Positions 9,097 through 18,575 of a DNA stretch of 64,000 nt are shown in pieces. The notes below the pieces were generated by a model. It made no database searches, was not told the DNA's origin, and worked only from the letters and a program-made list of their open reading frames with translations. This DNA comes from an uncultured Paracoccaceae bacterium (lineage in GTDB: Bacteria > Pseudomonadota > Alphaproteobacteria > Rhodobacterales > Rhodobacteraceae). The translations under genes and the position numbers were made by a program. The first letter of the stretch is position 1; every line of letters starts with the position of its first letter. The stretch is from the NCBI GenBank assembly GCA_947492475.1, contig CANLNM010000008.1, positions 1 through 64,000 on the forward strand, given 5' to 3'.

Positions 9097-10195
9097 GTTG
9101 GTTGGTGCCGTCTGGCAGGAAACGGAAAATCCCAGACGTGCCTTGGAAACCAGCGCCTTGGGTGATGGAAGAAGTGGTCAATGCATTGCGGCGACCTGTC
9201 GATGCCAGCGCCCCAATTGCAGCGATCCCGTCATAAGCGAGGCTGGCGAGCGGATGGGGTGGCTCGCCATAGGTGCCTGCGTAACGGTTTTCAAAGGCCT
9301 GCGCCAAAGCGACGTCAGGTTTGGCGAAATAGCCGCCTTGTAGGCCGGGCAGGGCCGCCGCCTGAGGCAATGCATCCCACAATGTCAGGCCCACATATCG
9401 TGTGGTCGCCGGGGACAATCCCGCCTCGGGCAGGGCTGTGGCAACAATCGACAAATCCGCGCCGATCCCACCGGTCAGAAACACAGCATCAGCCCCGGAT
9501 TGACGGGCCGCCGACGCGATGGCTGGGGCGGATTCGAGAATGGATTGCTGTGTCATATCATAGGCTTGGATGCCGGACAGGGTGCCGCCATTGTTGCGAA
9601 CGGCCTGTTCGATCGCGGCCTTGCCAAACGCGCCTTGGGTGTCGTTGCCATGCACAACCAGCCAATTGTCCAGCCCTTGGGTGCGACCATAGCTGACCAG
9701 CCGGTTGGCCGTGTTGGCAAAGGTATTGCCCAGAATGAACACATTCCCACCCGCGATGGATGGGTTGTTGGAAAATGCGATGACGTTGGTTCCCGTGCCA
9801 GCAACGGCCACACCCACAGCGTTGGCCGAATCTGCGTAAAGCGGGCCCAGAATGATGGCCGCGCCGTCATTCACCGCTGAGATCGCCTGATTAGAGGCAA
9901 TCGTCGCATCGCCAGACGTATTATAAACACGCAGGTCAATATCAACATCCTGCAGGTCTGCAATCGCCATCCGGGCTGCGTTTTCCAGATTGACCGCCAT
10001 CAGGTTATCAACCGGATTGCTGGACGCACCGGGCACCAGCAACGCCACCATCACAGGTGCGTCTGGGTCAATCTGATTGCCAGCATTGCCACCGGGCGCA
10101 ACGACAACGGCGTCACAGGCAGCAAGCCAGACCACAGAAAGAAGGGAGAAAATTCGGATAGCGGTCTTGCGGACACGGGGGAGACAGGCAAACAT
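9011..10195 (-). CDS. LpoA-like periplasmic lipoprotein (penicillin-binding protein activator)
   Basis: The ATG at 10195, with GAAGAG upstream, is chosen over a GTG nine bases earlier that has no room for a ribosome site; this gives 394 residues. A basic N-terminus, hydrophobic core and lipobox LAAC (Cys27) predict an outer-membrane or periplasm-anchored lipoprotein. The mature part is a type 1 periplasmic-binding-protein fold (VMVALLVPG, AIILGPLYADSA, DAVFLTGG), the pattern of the C-terminal half of LpoA and of Leu/Ile/Val-binding proteins. No transporter genes adjoin it, and it is divergent from rsmI, the usual setting of LpoA homologues. A role in activating a peptidoglycan synthase is inferred from family and neighbourhood. 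Confidence 0.8.
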   Translation of the reverse strand: MFACLPRVRKTAIRIFSLLSVVWLAACDAVVVAPGGNAGNQIDPDAPVMVALLVPGASSNPVDNLMAVNLENAARMAIADLQDVDIDLRVYNTSGDATIASNQAISAVNDGAAIILGPLYADSANAVGVAVAGTGTNVIAFSNNPSIAGGNVFILGNTFANTANRLVSYGRTQGLDNWLVVHGNDTQGAFGKAAIEQAVRNNGGTLSGIQAYDMTQQSILESAPAIASAARQSGADAVFLTGGIGADLSIVATALPEAGLSPATTRYVGLTLWDALPQAAALPGLQGGYFAKPDVALAQAFENRYAGTYGEPPHPLASLAYDGIAAIGALASTGRRNALTTSSITQGAGFQGTSGIFRFLPDGTNQRGLAVAQIQNNQVVIVDPAPRSFGGTGF

Positions 10196-10274
10196 GGGCA
10201 GCACTCTTCTTTGAAGATCAAGGTGGCTCTTGGAACAATGTGCATCATAAGGCCACAGACCGGAGGGTCCAGTA

Positions 10275-11138
10275 ATGAATTACGAAATAAAGGCGCTGTT
10301 GCCGGGGCTGTATCTGGTGGCGACGCCAATCGGCAATGCGCGCGACATCACATTGCGGGCGCTGGATGTGCTAGCCTCGGCCGATGTGTTGGCCGCAGAA
10401 GACACGCGAACGGCGCGTAAGTTACTGGAAATCCACGGAGTTCCGCTGAATGGACGACGTGTGATCGCCTATCATGACCACAGCAATGCGGGGGCGCGTG
10501 ACCGTCTGGTTCAGGCGGTGATGGCCGGGCAATCGCTTGCTTATGTATCCGAAGCAGGCACGCCATTGGTGGCCGATCCGGGGTTTGCGCTTGGGCGGGA
10601 TTTGGCCAAAGCGGGTGGAAAAATCTACGCTGTGCCCGGTGCATCGGCGGTTTTGTCCGCGTTGAATGTCGGTGGATTGCCGACAGATCGGTTTTTGTTT
10701 GTTGGGTTTACCCCCAATGCAAAAACCGCGCGCCGCACCCAATTGGCCGAATTGAAACAGACCGATGCTACGGTGGTTTTGTACGAAAGCCCGAAACGGA
10801 TTCAGGATTTGGTAACCGATTTATGTGACATTTTCGGAGAAGATCGACAGGCGGCGATTTGCCGGGAATTGACCAAAAAATTTGAGGAAACCCTGCGTGG
10901 AACACTGGGTGAATTGCGCGATATTCTGTCCGACCGCAGCCTAAAAGGCGAAATTGTCGTGCTGATTGACCGTGACCACGGCGGTGGCGATCAAAGTGCG
11001 GATTTGGAACAGGCGCTGCGGGAAGCGATGGCCGTGATGCGTGTCAAAGACGCCAGCGCGGCGGTGGCCGGGGCCTTAGGCCTGCCGCAACGGGACGTGT
11101 ATCAGGCGGCATTGGCCCTGAAAAAGAAGGATGGATAA
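10275..11138 (+). CDS. rsmI: 16S rRNA (cytidine1402-2'-O)-methyltransferase RsmI
   Basis: RsmI methylates the ribose of C1402 in the decoding centre of 16S rRNA, using S-adenosylmethionine. The 287-residue protein shows the tetrapyrrole-methylase fold: LYLVATPIGNARDITLRAL at the N-terminus, AEDTRTARKLL, YVSEAGTPLVADPG and AVPGASAVLSAL. The ATG at 10275 follows GGAGG with nine bases spacing. Its stop overlaps the start of yraN by one base (TAATG), so they are co-translated. Confidence 0.96.
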   Translation: MNYEIKALLPGLYLVATPIGNARDITLRALDVLASADVLAAEDTRTARKLLEIHGVPLNGRRVIAYHDHSNAGARDRLVQAVMAGQSLAYVSEAGTPLVADPGFALGRDLAKAGGKIYAVPGASAVLSALNVGGLPTDRFLFVGFTPNAKTARRTQLAELKQTDATVVLYESPKRIQDLVTDLCDIFGEDRQAAICRELTKKFEETLRGTLGELRDILSDRSLKGEIVVLIDRDHGGGDQSADLEQALREAMAVMRVKDASAAVAGALGLPQRDVYQAALALKKKDG

Positions 11139-11494
11139 TGACCGGATCGGTATCCTATCACGCAGGGCTATCAGCCGAACACTGCGTTGAACGGGCATAC
11201 CAACTGCGCGGTCATCCGGTTCTGGAACGCAGATGGCGTGGGCAAGCGGGTGAAATCGACCTGATTGTTCAGGACGGCGCCGGTGTGATCTTTGTTGAGG
11301 TTAAGAAAAGCCGATCCCATTCTGCGGCCTCGGGGCGCGTATCTGCCAATCAGATGCAGCGCATTATGGCGTCGGCCACCGATTACGTCGGCCATCTGCC
11401 CAATGGGCAACTGACGGACATGCGCTTTGACGTGGCTACGGTGGATGGACAGGGTGCGGTTCAAATAATCGAAAATGCTTTCGCTCATTTCTAA
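11138..11494 (+). CDS. yraN: UPF0102 family protein YraN
   Basis: A 118-residue protein of the YraN/UPF0102 family, which has a Holliday-junction-resolvase-like nuclease fold of unproven function. The family pattern is visible: AEHCVERAYQLRGHPVLERRWRGQAGEIDLIVQD then VIFVEVKKSRS, with the Glu, Asp and EVK residues in the positions of a PD-(D/E)XK active site. Its start overlaps the rsmI stop, a pairing conserved in many proteobacteria. Confidence 0.9.
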   Translation: MTGSVSYHAGLSAEHCVERAYQLRGHPVLERRWRGQAGEIDLIVQDGAGVIFVEVKKSRSHSAASGRVSANQMQRIMASATDYVGHLPNGQLTDMRFDVATVDGQGAVQIIENAFAHF

Positions 11495-11562
11495 GTGATC
11501 CCATTGCAGAACCGGGGCGGCTGCGCCATCTATTGGGTTCAAGTTGAAGCCGGAGCCCATTC

Positions 11563-12510
11563 ATGTCCCTAAAAGTTGCCATTCAGATGGATCCCATCGA
11601 TCCCATCGATATTAACGCCGACAGCACCTTTCGCATCGCCGAAGAAGCGCAGGCGCGCGGGCATGAACTGTTTTATTACACGCCCGACAAATTGGCGCTG
11701 GACGAGGGGCGCGTCGTTGCACGGGGCTGGCCGCTAAAGGTGCGTCGCCAAGTTGGTGATCATTTTGAACTAGGCGCAGAACAGGTTGTCGATCTGGCGG
11801 AATATGATGTCGTTTGGCTGCGTCAGGACCCGCCTTTTGACATGGGCTATATCACCACGACGCATCTGTTGCAGATGATTCACCCCAAAACCATGGTGGT
11901 GAATGACCCATTTTGGGTACGCAATTACCCTGAAAAACTGTTGGTTGTGGAACAATTCCCGGATCTGACCCCGCCGACCACCATCGCCCGCGATCTGGAC
12001 ACGCTCAAAGCGTTCCGTGAACGCCACGGCGACATGATTCTAAAGCCGCTTTATGGCAATGGCGGCGCGGGCGTGTTCAAATTGAAGGCGGGGGATAGCA
12101 ACATCAATTCGCTGCATGAAATGTTCACCGGGATCAATTCTGAACCCCTGATCGCGCAGAAATTCCTGCCGGATGTGTCCAAGGGCGACAAACGCGTGAT
12201 CCTCGTGGATGGGGAACCCGTTGGCGCGATCAACCGTGTGCCCGCCGCGGGTGAAACCCGGTCCAACATGCATGTCGGCGGCCGCCCCGAAAAGGTCGAC
12301 CTGACCGAACGTGATCTGGAAATCTGCGCCCGAATTGGGCCGCTGCTAAAGGAAAAAGGTCAGATTTTTGTGGGCATCGACGTGATCGGTGATTGGCTAA
12401 CCGAAATCAACGTGACATCGCCCACTGGCATTCAGGAATTGGAACGCTTTGATGGGGTGAATATCGCGGAAAAAATCTGGCAAGCGATAGAAAACCGCCG
12501 CGCAGGATGA
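11563..12510 (+). CDS. gshB: Glutathione synthetase
   Basis: Joins gamma-glutamylcysteine and glycine with ATP to make glutathione in the cytoplasm. The 315-residue length is that of proteobacterial GshB. The N-terminal [19 protein letters not shown] and [15 protein letters not shown] segments bind substrate. The ATP-grasp region follows with [36 protein letters not shown] and the metal-binding tail [17 protein letters not shown]. It overlaps the next gene, a hydrolase, by four bases (ATGA). Several glutathione-dependent enzymes (yghU, a GST) are in the same window. Confidence 0.96.
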   Translation: MSLKVAIQMDPIDPIDINADSTFRIAEEAQARGHELFYYTPDKLALDEGRVVARGWPLKVRRQVGDHFELGAEQVVDLAEYDVVWLRQDPPFDMGYITTTHLLQMIHPKTMVVNDPFWVRNYPEKLLVVEQFPDLTPPTTIARDLDTLKAFRERHGDMILKPLYGNGGAGVFKLKAGDSNINSLHEMFTGINSEPLIAQKFLPDVSKGDKRVILVDGEPVGAINRVPAAGETRSNMHVGGRPEKVDLTERDLEICARIGPLLKEKGQIFVGIDVIGDWLTEINVTSPTGIQELERFDGVNIAEKIWQAIENRRAG

Positions 12511-13412
12511 GCCTGCGTCTGCGCATCCTGAACGTCGGACTGCGTTATGTGGTGCGGCGTCGGTTGTTGCGCACAAAAACGCCAGAAGCTGCGGAACGTG
12601 ATTTTGCACGCGTCGCCCCGTGGGTGTTTCGCCGCCCCCCTTTTTTGCGCCATCTTAAACGGACCGGGCCGGTCACGTCGCATTGGGTGTCTATCGGCGC
12701 CTATCCGTCACGCAAAATAATCCTTTATTTTCATGGCGGTGCCTATATTGCCGGTTCTGGTGAAACCCATCTAAGCCTGCTGGGGCGTTTGGCGAAATTG
12801 TCCGGCATTGAAATCTGTGCCCCTGATTATCGTCTGTTGCAGGATGCCCCATTTCCTGCCGCTTTTGACGATGCGTTGGCCATTTGGGACGATCTGATCG
12901 CCAAAGGATACCCCCCATCGGGCATCGTTCTGGGCGGAGATTCCGCCGGGGGTGGGTTGGCTTTGGCGTTGCTGTCAAAGCTGTGCCAACGCGGACAACG
13001 CCCCGCCGCTGCCTTTGCGATTGGGCCATGGACCGACATGACATTATCGGGGGATAGCGTGGCGGAAAACGCGCGCAATGATGTGTTGCTGCCCGTGGCA
13101 CGCATGCAGGACGTGGTGGAACAATACCTACAAGGCGCAGACCCAAAGGACCCGCGATGTTCGCCCCATTTTGCGGAATTTGACGCGCCGCCCCCGGTCC
13201 TGATTCATGTCGGAAAACAAGAGGTTCTGTTGTCAGACAGCCTGAGAGTCGCGGAAAAAATTGAAAAATCCGGCGGGCGGATCAACCACAGAGTTTTCGA
13301 CAAACGCCCCCATGTCTGGCACATCTTTGATGGTTGGATTCCTGAATCGCGTCCCGCCATAAAAGACATCGCCGCGTTTGTTCAGATGTCTTTGGCTGTC
13401 GACAAACGGTAA
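12507..13412 (+). CDS. Alpha/beta hydrolase of the hormone-sensitive lipase family
   Basis: A 301-residue esterase-like protein. The oxyanion-hole motif HGGAY is at residues 76-80 and the nucleophile motif GDSAG at 144-148 (Ser146), both typical of the HSL family. The acidic residue probably lies in the [11 protein letters not shown] segment, where Glu replaces the common Asp, and the His in KRPHVWHIF. No signal peptide is seen, so it should act in the cytoplasm on short-chain esters; the natural substrate is unknown. Translation is coupled to gshB by a four-base overlap. Its 3' end overlaps the convergent comM gene by 31 bases. Confidence 0.85.
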   Translation: MSLRLRILNVGLRYVVRRRLLRTKTPEAAERDFARVAPWVFRRPPFLRHLKRTGPVTSHWVSIGAYPSRKIILYFHGGAYIAGSGETHLSLLGRLAKLSGIEICAPDYRLLQDAPFPAAFDDALAIWDDLIAKGYPPSGIVLGGDSAGGGLALALLSKLCQRGQRPAAAFAIGPWTDMTLSGDSVAENARNDVLLPVARMQDVVEQYLQGADPKDPRCSPHFAEFDAPPPVLIHVGKQEVLLSDSLRVAEKIEKSGGRINHRVFDKRPHVWHIFDGWIPESRPAIKDIAAFVQMSLAVDKR

Positions 13413-14896
13413 GAGATCGCCTCGGCGATATGGGGTTTGCGAACGTCTGCCGACCCGGCCAAATCGGCGATTGTGCGGGCGACGCGCAAAACCCTGTGAT
13501 ACCCCCGCGCGGATAATCCAAACCGCTCTGCCACCATGATCAGCAAGGCACGCCCTTCGGTATCAGGGGTTGCGATTTGTTCTAGGATGCTGCCTTCGGC
13601 GTCTGAATTCAGCGCGATATTGTCGGCGTTTTGGTATCGGCTGGCCTGCAATTCGCGCGCGGCCGCAACGCGTTGGGCAACCTGCGCCGAACTTTCCCCA
13701 GATGGGGGCAGGTCAAGATCCGTGAACGCAACAGGTGGAATTTCAACGCGCAAATCAAAGCGGTCCATCAAGGGACCGGAAATGCGGTTTAGGTATTCTT
13801 CTCCACATAAGGGAACGCGGGCGCAGGCGCGGGCGGGATCGGATAAATAGCCGCATTTACAGGGGTTTGCTGCCGCGATCAGCATGAATTTGCACGGGTA
13901 TTTGATATGGGCATTGGCGCGGGCGATCACAACTTCGCCGGTTTCGATCGGTTGGCGCAGGGTTTCCAAAACGGCCCGCGGGTATTCTGGAAATTCATCC
14001 ATGAACAGCACACCGTTATGCGCTAGGCTGATTTCTCCTGGTTTTGCGCCCCGTCCCCCCCCGACAATTGCGGCGATAGATGCGGTGTGGTGAGGTTCGC
14101 GAAAGGGGCGTGTTCGGTTGATGCCGCCGTCCTCTAACAGCCCAGATAATGAATGGATCATTGAGGTTTCCAGCGCCTCAATTGGGGTCAGTGGGGGTAA
14201 AATACCCGGAATGCGCGCCGCCAACATGGATTTCCCCGATCCAGGGGTGCCGACCATAAACATGTGATGGCGGCCTGCTGCGGCAATTTCCAAGGCCCGT
14301 TTGGCCCGTTCCTGGCCTTTTACATCGCGCAGATCCCGGACGTGATCGGTGTTTTCCACTTCGCCGGGGATGGCGACGGGCAGGGGGGCGTTGCCGGTAT
14401 AATGACGCACCGTATCGGACAGCGATTTTGCGCCATGCACGGTGCAGGCCCCGACCCAAGCGGCCTCGGCGCCGCAAGATTGCGGGCATAGCAAAATCCG
14501 TTCATCTTCGGCGGCCTTCATGGCGGCGGGCAGGGCCCCGACAACCGGCACCAGACCCCCATCCAATGCCAGTTCCCCCAGCGCGACGGTTTGCGCGACT
14601 TTGTCCTCTGGCAAAATGTCCATCGCAGCCAAGAGCGACAAGGCTATCGGCAAGTCAAAATGACTGCCCTCTTTGGGCAGGTCGGCGGGGGACAGATTGA
14701 TGGTGATCCGTTTGGATGGCAGGGCGATCGCCATAGATGACAGGGCGGCGCGCACGCGTTCGCGGGCTTCTGAAACGGCTTTGTCTGGCAGGCCAACGAT
14801 GGAAAAAGCAGGCAATCCCGGCGTCACGGCGCATTGCACTTCGACGGCGCGTGCCTCAACCCCTTCAAAGGCTACCGTATGTGCCACAGCAACCAT
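13382..14896 (-). CDS. comM: YifB/ComM family Mg-chelatase-like AAA+ ATPase
   Basis: ComM is a hexameric helicase that speeds branch migration during natural transformation; the family is also called YifB. The ATG at 14896 follows GGAGGGTAAC and gives 504 residues. The chain has the N-terminal ChlI-like domain (SIVGLPDKAVSEARERVRAAL), a Walker A motif GTPGSGKSMLAARI around 216-229, a Walker B region NGVLFMDEFPEY, a conserved cysteine-rich loop (NPCKCGY and ARVPLCGEEYLNRISGPLMDR), and a C-terminal ChlI_C domain. Whether this organism is competent cannot be told from the window. Confidence 0.93.
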   Translation of the reverse strand: MVAVAHTVAFEGVEARAVEVQCAVTPGLPAFSIVGLPDKAVSEARERVRAALSSMAIALPSKRITINLSPADLPKEGSHFDLPIALSLLAAMDILPEDKVAQTVALGELALDGGLVPVVGALPAAMKAAEDERILLCPQSCGAEAAWVGACTVHGAKSLSDTVRHYTGNAPLPVAIPGEVENTDHVRDLRDVKGQERAKRALEIAAAGRHHMFMVGTPGSGKSMLAARIPGILPPLTPIEALETSMIHSLSGLLEDGGINRTRPFREPHHTASIAAIVGGGRGAKPGEISLAHNGVLFMDEFPEYPRAVLETLRQPIETGEVVIARANAHIKYPCKFMLIAAANPCKCGYLSDPARACARVPLCGEEYLNRISGPLMDRFDLRVEIPPVAFTDLDLPPSGESSAQVAQRVAAARELQASRYQNADNIALNSDAEGSILEQIATPDTEGRALLIMVAERFGLSARGYHRVLRVARTIADLAGSADVRKPHIAEAISYRLSTAKDI

Positions 14897-14959
14897 GTTA
14901 CCCTCCATCAACCTTGGTTAAGGAATGGGGCAACATGGTTTAGAACTGGTTAACGTGTC

Positions 14960-15640
14960 TTAAGAAACCGGCCAATCGGCCTTGGTCAATGGCAGGTCAT
15001 ATGGCACGGGGTCATAGGTCACTTTGGCCCCTTCGGCGCGCCATTCCACGAAATGCGGATCCCGCAAATGGGTCATGACATAGTCCCGCGCCGCCTCACT
15101 GAGAGGCAGTCCGTATCCGGCCAAACGCGCCGCCACAGGCGCAAAGAACACATCCGCAAGAGAGTAGTCCCCAAACAGCCAAGGGCCGGCAGGTTTCATG
15201 GCGCGGGCACGGGCCCACATGTCTTCGATACGGGCGACATCGGCCAAAACAGCATCTGAGGGGGTGAAATCAGCCCAGGAATGGGCCAAATTCATCGGAC
15301 AATCCCCGCGCAAAGCGGCATAACCCGAATGCATTTCGCTGACCATCCAGCGTGCAAATGCCCGATGCGCTGGGTCCGCAGGCCACATGGCAATATCTGG
15401 GTGACGTTCCGCCAGCGTTTCAGCCATGGCCAATGTATCCCCCACCACGACATTGTCCGGGGTTTTCATCACGGGCACCAATTTGGCCGGGGCCAGCGGT
15501 TTTAGATCCTTGGCCATCGTGCCGGAATAAAGCCCGGCCATATGTGTGTTTACGGGAAGTCCGAATTTAACGAACATTAACCAGCCTCTGAGAGACCAGC
15601 TGGAGAAGGTGCGATCACCAATATATAAATCATATGTCAT
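14960..15640 (-). CDS. Glutathione S-transferase family protein
   Basis: A 226-residue GST when started at the ATG at 15640, where the thioredoxin-like domain begins with TYDLYIGDRTFSSWSLRGWL; the SSWS stretch holds the likely catalytic serine. The helical C-terminal domain ends normally. The same frame continues up to an ATG at 15700 that overlaps the stop of the histidine phosphatase gene by one base (TGATG). A 20-residue longer product made by translational coupling is therefore possible, and the shorter start has no good ribosome site. Substrate is not predictable. Confidence 0.8.
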   Translation of the reverse strand: MTYDLYIGDRTFSSWSLRGWLMFVKFGLPVNTHMAGLYSGTMAKDLKPLAPAKLVPVMKTPDNVVVGDTLAMAETLAERHPDIAMWPADPAHRAFARWMVSEMHSGYAALRGDCPMNLAHSWADFTPSDAVLADVARIEDMWARARAMKPAGPWLFGDYSLADVFFAPVAARLAGYGLPLSEAARDYVMTHLRDPHFVEWRAEGAKVTYDPVPYDLPLTKADWPVS

Positions 15641-15699
15641 AGGGGGATGGTATCCTTGTAAAAATGCGTTTGACCAGTTCGGATTCGTGAACAGGTCCA

Positions 15700-16278
15700 T
15701 CAAGGTCTGTGATTAATGCGGCCCATGCGCCAGTTTTGTCCGTCAAATTCCATGTCGGTAACGGATAAATTATCAATGACATGCCCCATCGCCTGATAGG
15801 CTGTGCTGCCGGATGCGCGTTGAATCTGGGTCATAATCACTCCGATATGGGCCACCGCAATGAACACATTATTTGGATGCAGGGCGTTCATTTTATCGAC
15901 AAACTGCCCGACACGGTTGGCCACTGCGTTCCAGCTTTCGCCATCCGGGGCCGCTAAATCGCCCGGTTGCTCCCAGAACTGACGTGACAGGTCGGGATCA
16001 CGTTCGGCGACTTCGGAAAAATGCAGCCCATCCCAAGCGCCAAAGTTAAATTCACGTATGTCCGCAAATACCCCAAGGTTCTGACGGGTCCCCTGAATGG
16101 CCTTGGCGGTGTCGGATGCGCGGATCAAATCCGATGACAGAACATAGGCGGCCTGCGGCAAATAGGATCCCAACCGGGATATCTGATCTGTATTCGACAA
16201 ATCCGCCGGGACATCGCGCCAGCCAACAAAGTTTTTTTCATGGGTTGGACCGTGACGCACCCAATGCCATTGGGTCAT
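15700..16278 (-). CDS. Histidine phosphatase family protein (possible alpha-ribazole phosphatase)
   Basis: A 192-residue phosphoglycerate-mutase-like phosphatase. The RHG motif with the phospho-accepting histidine is in WVRHGPTHEKN near the N-terminus, the second conserved His is in AVAHIGVIMTQI, and FNFGAWDGL gives the family's acidic residue. It directly follows cobU with a one-base overlap, which suggests the CobC role (alpha-ribazole-5'-phosphate dephosphorylation late in cobalamin synthesis). The sequence alone does not separate this from other small-molecule phosphatases. Confidence 0.78.
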   Translation of the reverse strand: MTQWHWVRHGPTHEKNFVGWRDVPADLSNTDQISRLGSYLPQAAYVLSSDLIRASDTAKAIQGTRQNLGVFADIREFNFGAWDGLHFSEVAERDPDLSRQFWEQPGDLAAPDGESWNAVANRVGQFVDKMNALHPNNVFIAVAHIGVIMTQIQRASGSTAYQAMGHVIDNLSVTDMEFDGQNWRMGRINHRP

Positions 16279-16787
16279 TATAACGTTCCCTTTAGGGCGG
16301 TTGGCAGGCCCACTGTGACCTGAACCACCAGTTCGGCCCGCGCGGCAATGGCGGTGTTCAGCTGCCCATGAACACGCTGAAATTTGCGCGACACAGCATC
16401 GGCGGGCACCAAACCACCGCTGAGATCATTGGACACAATAACCAGCGGCGCGGCGCAATAGGCTATGGCATCGACAAAGGCATCGATGGCCGCGTCCATA
16501 TCCCGATCGGCACACATCCAATTGGTCAGCCATAATGTGGCGCAATCCAACAATACAATCCGATCCTCGGGGATGGATTGCAAAACGGGCGCAAGGTTTA
16601 GCGGCTCTTCTATGGTTTGCCAGTCAGGGCCGCGTTGCGCCCGATGATCGGCGATTTTTGCCGTCATTTCATCGTCCAACGGCTGAGACGTGGCCAGATA
16701 AACCCGCTCAGCTTTGGTTTGCATGATCAGCCGTTCTGCATAGGCGCTTTTGCCGGATGCGACGCCGCCAATAATGAAAGTCAGCAT
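16278..16787 (-). CDS. cobU: Adenosylcobinamide kinase/adenosylcobinamide-phosphate guanylyltransferase
   Basis: CobU (CobP) phosphorylates adenosylcobinamide and then adds GMP to make GDP-cobinamide, in the nucleotide-loop assembly of vitamin B12. The 169-residue protein has the P-loop GGVASGKS at residues 7-14, followed by YAERLI. It also has ERVYLATSQPLDDEM, a WQTIEEP segment with the Glu seen in the family, DCATLWLTNW, and VSNDLSGGLVP. The first gene of a three-gene minus-strand run (cobU, phosphatase, GST). No other cob genes are in the window. Confidence 0.94.
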   Translation of the reverse strand: MLTFIIGGVASGKSAYAERLIMQTKAERVYLATSQPLDDEMTAKIADHRAQRGPDWQTIEEPLNLAPVLQSIPEDRIVLLDCATLWLTNWMCADRDMDAAIDAFVDAIAYCAAPLVIVSNDLSGGLVPADAVSRKFQRVHGQLNTAIAARAELVVQVTVGLPTALKGTL

Positions 16788-16914
16788 GTGTATTTGCCCC
16801 TCTAAGAGTTGAAACCGTGATTACCCCATCAGATATCTAAGGGAAAGCGGCGCACCTGTTTGCTCCTTGCGTGTGATGGGATTAGGGTTTGGGTGAAACG
16901 AATTGGGGGCGGTC

Positions 16915-18108
16915 ATGCTGTCAGGCAAACACATACTATTGGTCATAGGGGGCGGGATCGCGGCCTTTAAGTCGTTGGATCTGATCAGGCGATTGCGTGA
17001 ACGCGGGGCGCAGGTGACGCCGGTATTGACCCAAGCGGGGTCAGAATTCGTCACGCCATTATCGGTGTCTGCGCTGGCGGGGAACAAAGTGTTTCAGGAC
17101 CTGTTTGATCTGAACGATGAATCCGAAATGGGCCATATTGAATTGTCCCGCGCGGCGGATTTGATCGTTGTCGCCCCTGCTACGGCGGATTTGATGGCAA
17201 AAATGGCGTCCGGTCTGGCCAATGATTTGGCGTCGACATTGTTGTTGGCGACGGACAAACGCGTGTTGGTGGCACCGTCGATGAATGTCCGGATGTGGGA
17301 TCACCCCGCCACCCAGCGCAACATCAAAACCCTGACCAATGATGGTGTTTTGATGGTTGGCCCCAACAAAGGCGACATGGCCTGTGGCGAATATGGCCCC
17401 GGTCGCATGGCAGAGCCACTTGAAATTGTGGATGCGGTTCAGGCTGCGCTAAACGATGGCCCGCTGAAAGGGAAACATGTGTTGGTCACGTCCGGTCCGA
17501 CCCATGAACCTATTGATCCTGTGCGCTATATTGCCAATCGATCATCCGGATCCCAAGGAACCGCGATTGCAAATGCCCTGTCAGCGCTGGGCGCAGATGT
17601 GACATTTGTCACCGGGCCTGCGGATGTGCCTCCGCCCGCCGGCGTCAAAGTGATCGCTGTGCAAACCGCTAAACAGATGTTGGAGGCCGTGCAAAACGCA
17701 TTGCCCGCGGATGCCGGGGTTTTTGCCGCAGCCGTGGCGGATTGGCGGATGGCAAATGCGTCTGATAGCAAAATCAAGAAAGACGGTAACGGATTGCCCG
17801 TTTTGGAATTTGCCGAAAACCCCGACATTCTGGCGACGGTCAGCCAAATGACGGATGGTCGCCCTGCATTGGTGGTCGGATTTGCTGCGGAAACGGATGA
17901 TGTGATGGCACATGCCACGGCCAAACGCGCCCGCAAGGGGTGCGATTGGATATTGGCCAATGATGTCAGCCCTGAAACCGGGATCATGGGCGGGACCGAA
18001 AACGACGTGACCCTGATCCATGCGGACGGCGCCGAGGATTGGCCGCGCATGACCAAAGATGACGTGGCCCGCAAACTGGCCGTTCGCATCGCAGAGGCGT
18101 TGAAATGA
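16915..18108 (+). CDS. coaBC: Bifunctional phosphopantothenoylcysteine decarboxylase/synthetase
   Basis: Makes 4'-phosphopantetheine for coenzyme A: the C-terminal CoaB half joins cysteine to 4'-phosphopantothenate with CTP and the N-terminal CoaC half decarboxylates it with FMN. Started at the ATG at 16915 it has 397 residues, the usual size. CoaC residues are visible: His74 in [21 protein letters not shown] and [10 protein letters not shown] (156-165) with the active-site Cys157. The CoaB part starts near 187 ([19 protein letters not shown]) and has the KIKK lysines. It overlaps dut by four bases. With panB and panC at 27-29 kb, this window carries several steps of the CoA route. Confidence 0.96.
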   Translation: MLSGKHILLVIGGGIAAFKSLDLIRRLRERGAQVTPVLTQAGSEFVTPLSVSALAGNKVFQDLFDLNDESEMGHIELSRAADLIVVAPATADLMAKMASGLANDLASTLLLATDKRVLVAPSMNVRMWDHPATQRNIKTLTNDGVLMVGPNKGDMACGEYGPGRMAEPLEIVDAVQAALNDGPLKGKHVLVTSGPTHEPIDPVRYIANRSSGSQGTAIANALSALGADVTFVTGPADVPPPAGVKVIAVQTAKQMLEAVQNALPADAGVFAAAVADWRMANASDSKIKKDGNGLPVLEFAENPDILATVSQMTDGRPALVVGFAAETDDVMAHATAKRARKGCDWILANDVSPETGIMGGTENDVTLIHADGAEDWPRMTKDDVARKLAVRIAEALK

Positions 18109-18575
18109 CCCCGGTTGTGGCGCTGGAATGGTTGGACGGGGCAGATCAAACGCTGCCTTTGCCGAATTACCAGACATCAGGGGCTGCTGGTGCAGATATC
18201 TGCGCCAATTTTGACGACAGGATGCCGGTTACTTTGGCACCGGGCGCACGTCAGTTGATCCCCACCGGCCTGCGTATGGCCATTCCGGATGGGTTCGAAG
18301 TTCAGGTCCGGCCCCGATCCGGATTGGCGTTGAAACACGGGATCACATTGCCCAACACGCCTGGTACAATTGACAGCGATTATCGTGGCCCGGTTGGGGT
18401 CATTTTGATGAATGCCGGGGATCAGCCGTTTACGGTCGCCCATGGCGACCGGATTGCGCAATTGGTGGTCGCGCCCGTTGTTCAGGCGGGCTTTGCGGTG
18501 GTGCAGGGGCTGGATGAAACAGAACGTGGGGCGGGTGGCTTTGGCTCGACCGGAGTTGCGGAGCCGTCCAAGTGA
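18105..18575 (+). CDS. dut: dUTP diphosphatase
   Basis: Hydrolyses dUTP to dUMP and pyrophosphate, keeping uracil out of DNA and feeding thymidylate synthesis. All five trimeric dUTPase motifs are present: [39 protein letters not shown] with the catalytic Asp, GDRIAQLVV, and the C-terminal glycine-rich [10 protein letters not shown] arm. The 156-residue length is typical. It overlaps coaBC upstream and the MoeB-like gene downstream, each by four bases, so the three genes form one operon; coaBC-dut is a widespread pair. Confidence 0.97.
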   Translation: MTPVVALEWLDGADQTLPLPNYQTSGAAGADICANFDDRMPVTLAPGARQLIPTGLRMAIPDGFEVQVRPRSGLALKHGITLPNTPGTIDSDYRGPVGVILMNAGDQPFTVAHGDRIAQLVVAPVVQAGFAVVQGLDETERGAGGFGSTGVAEPSK

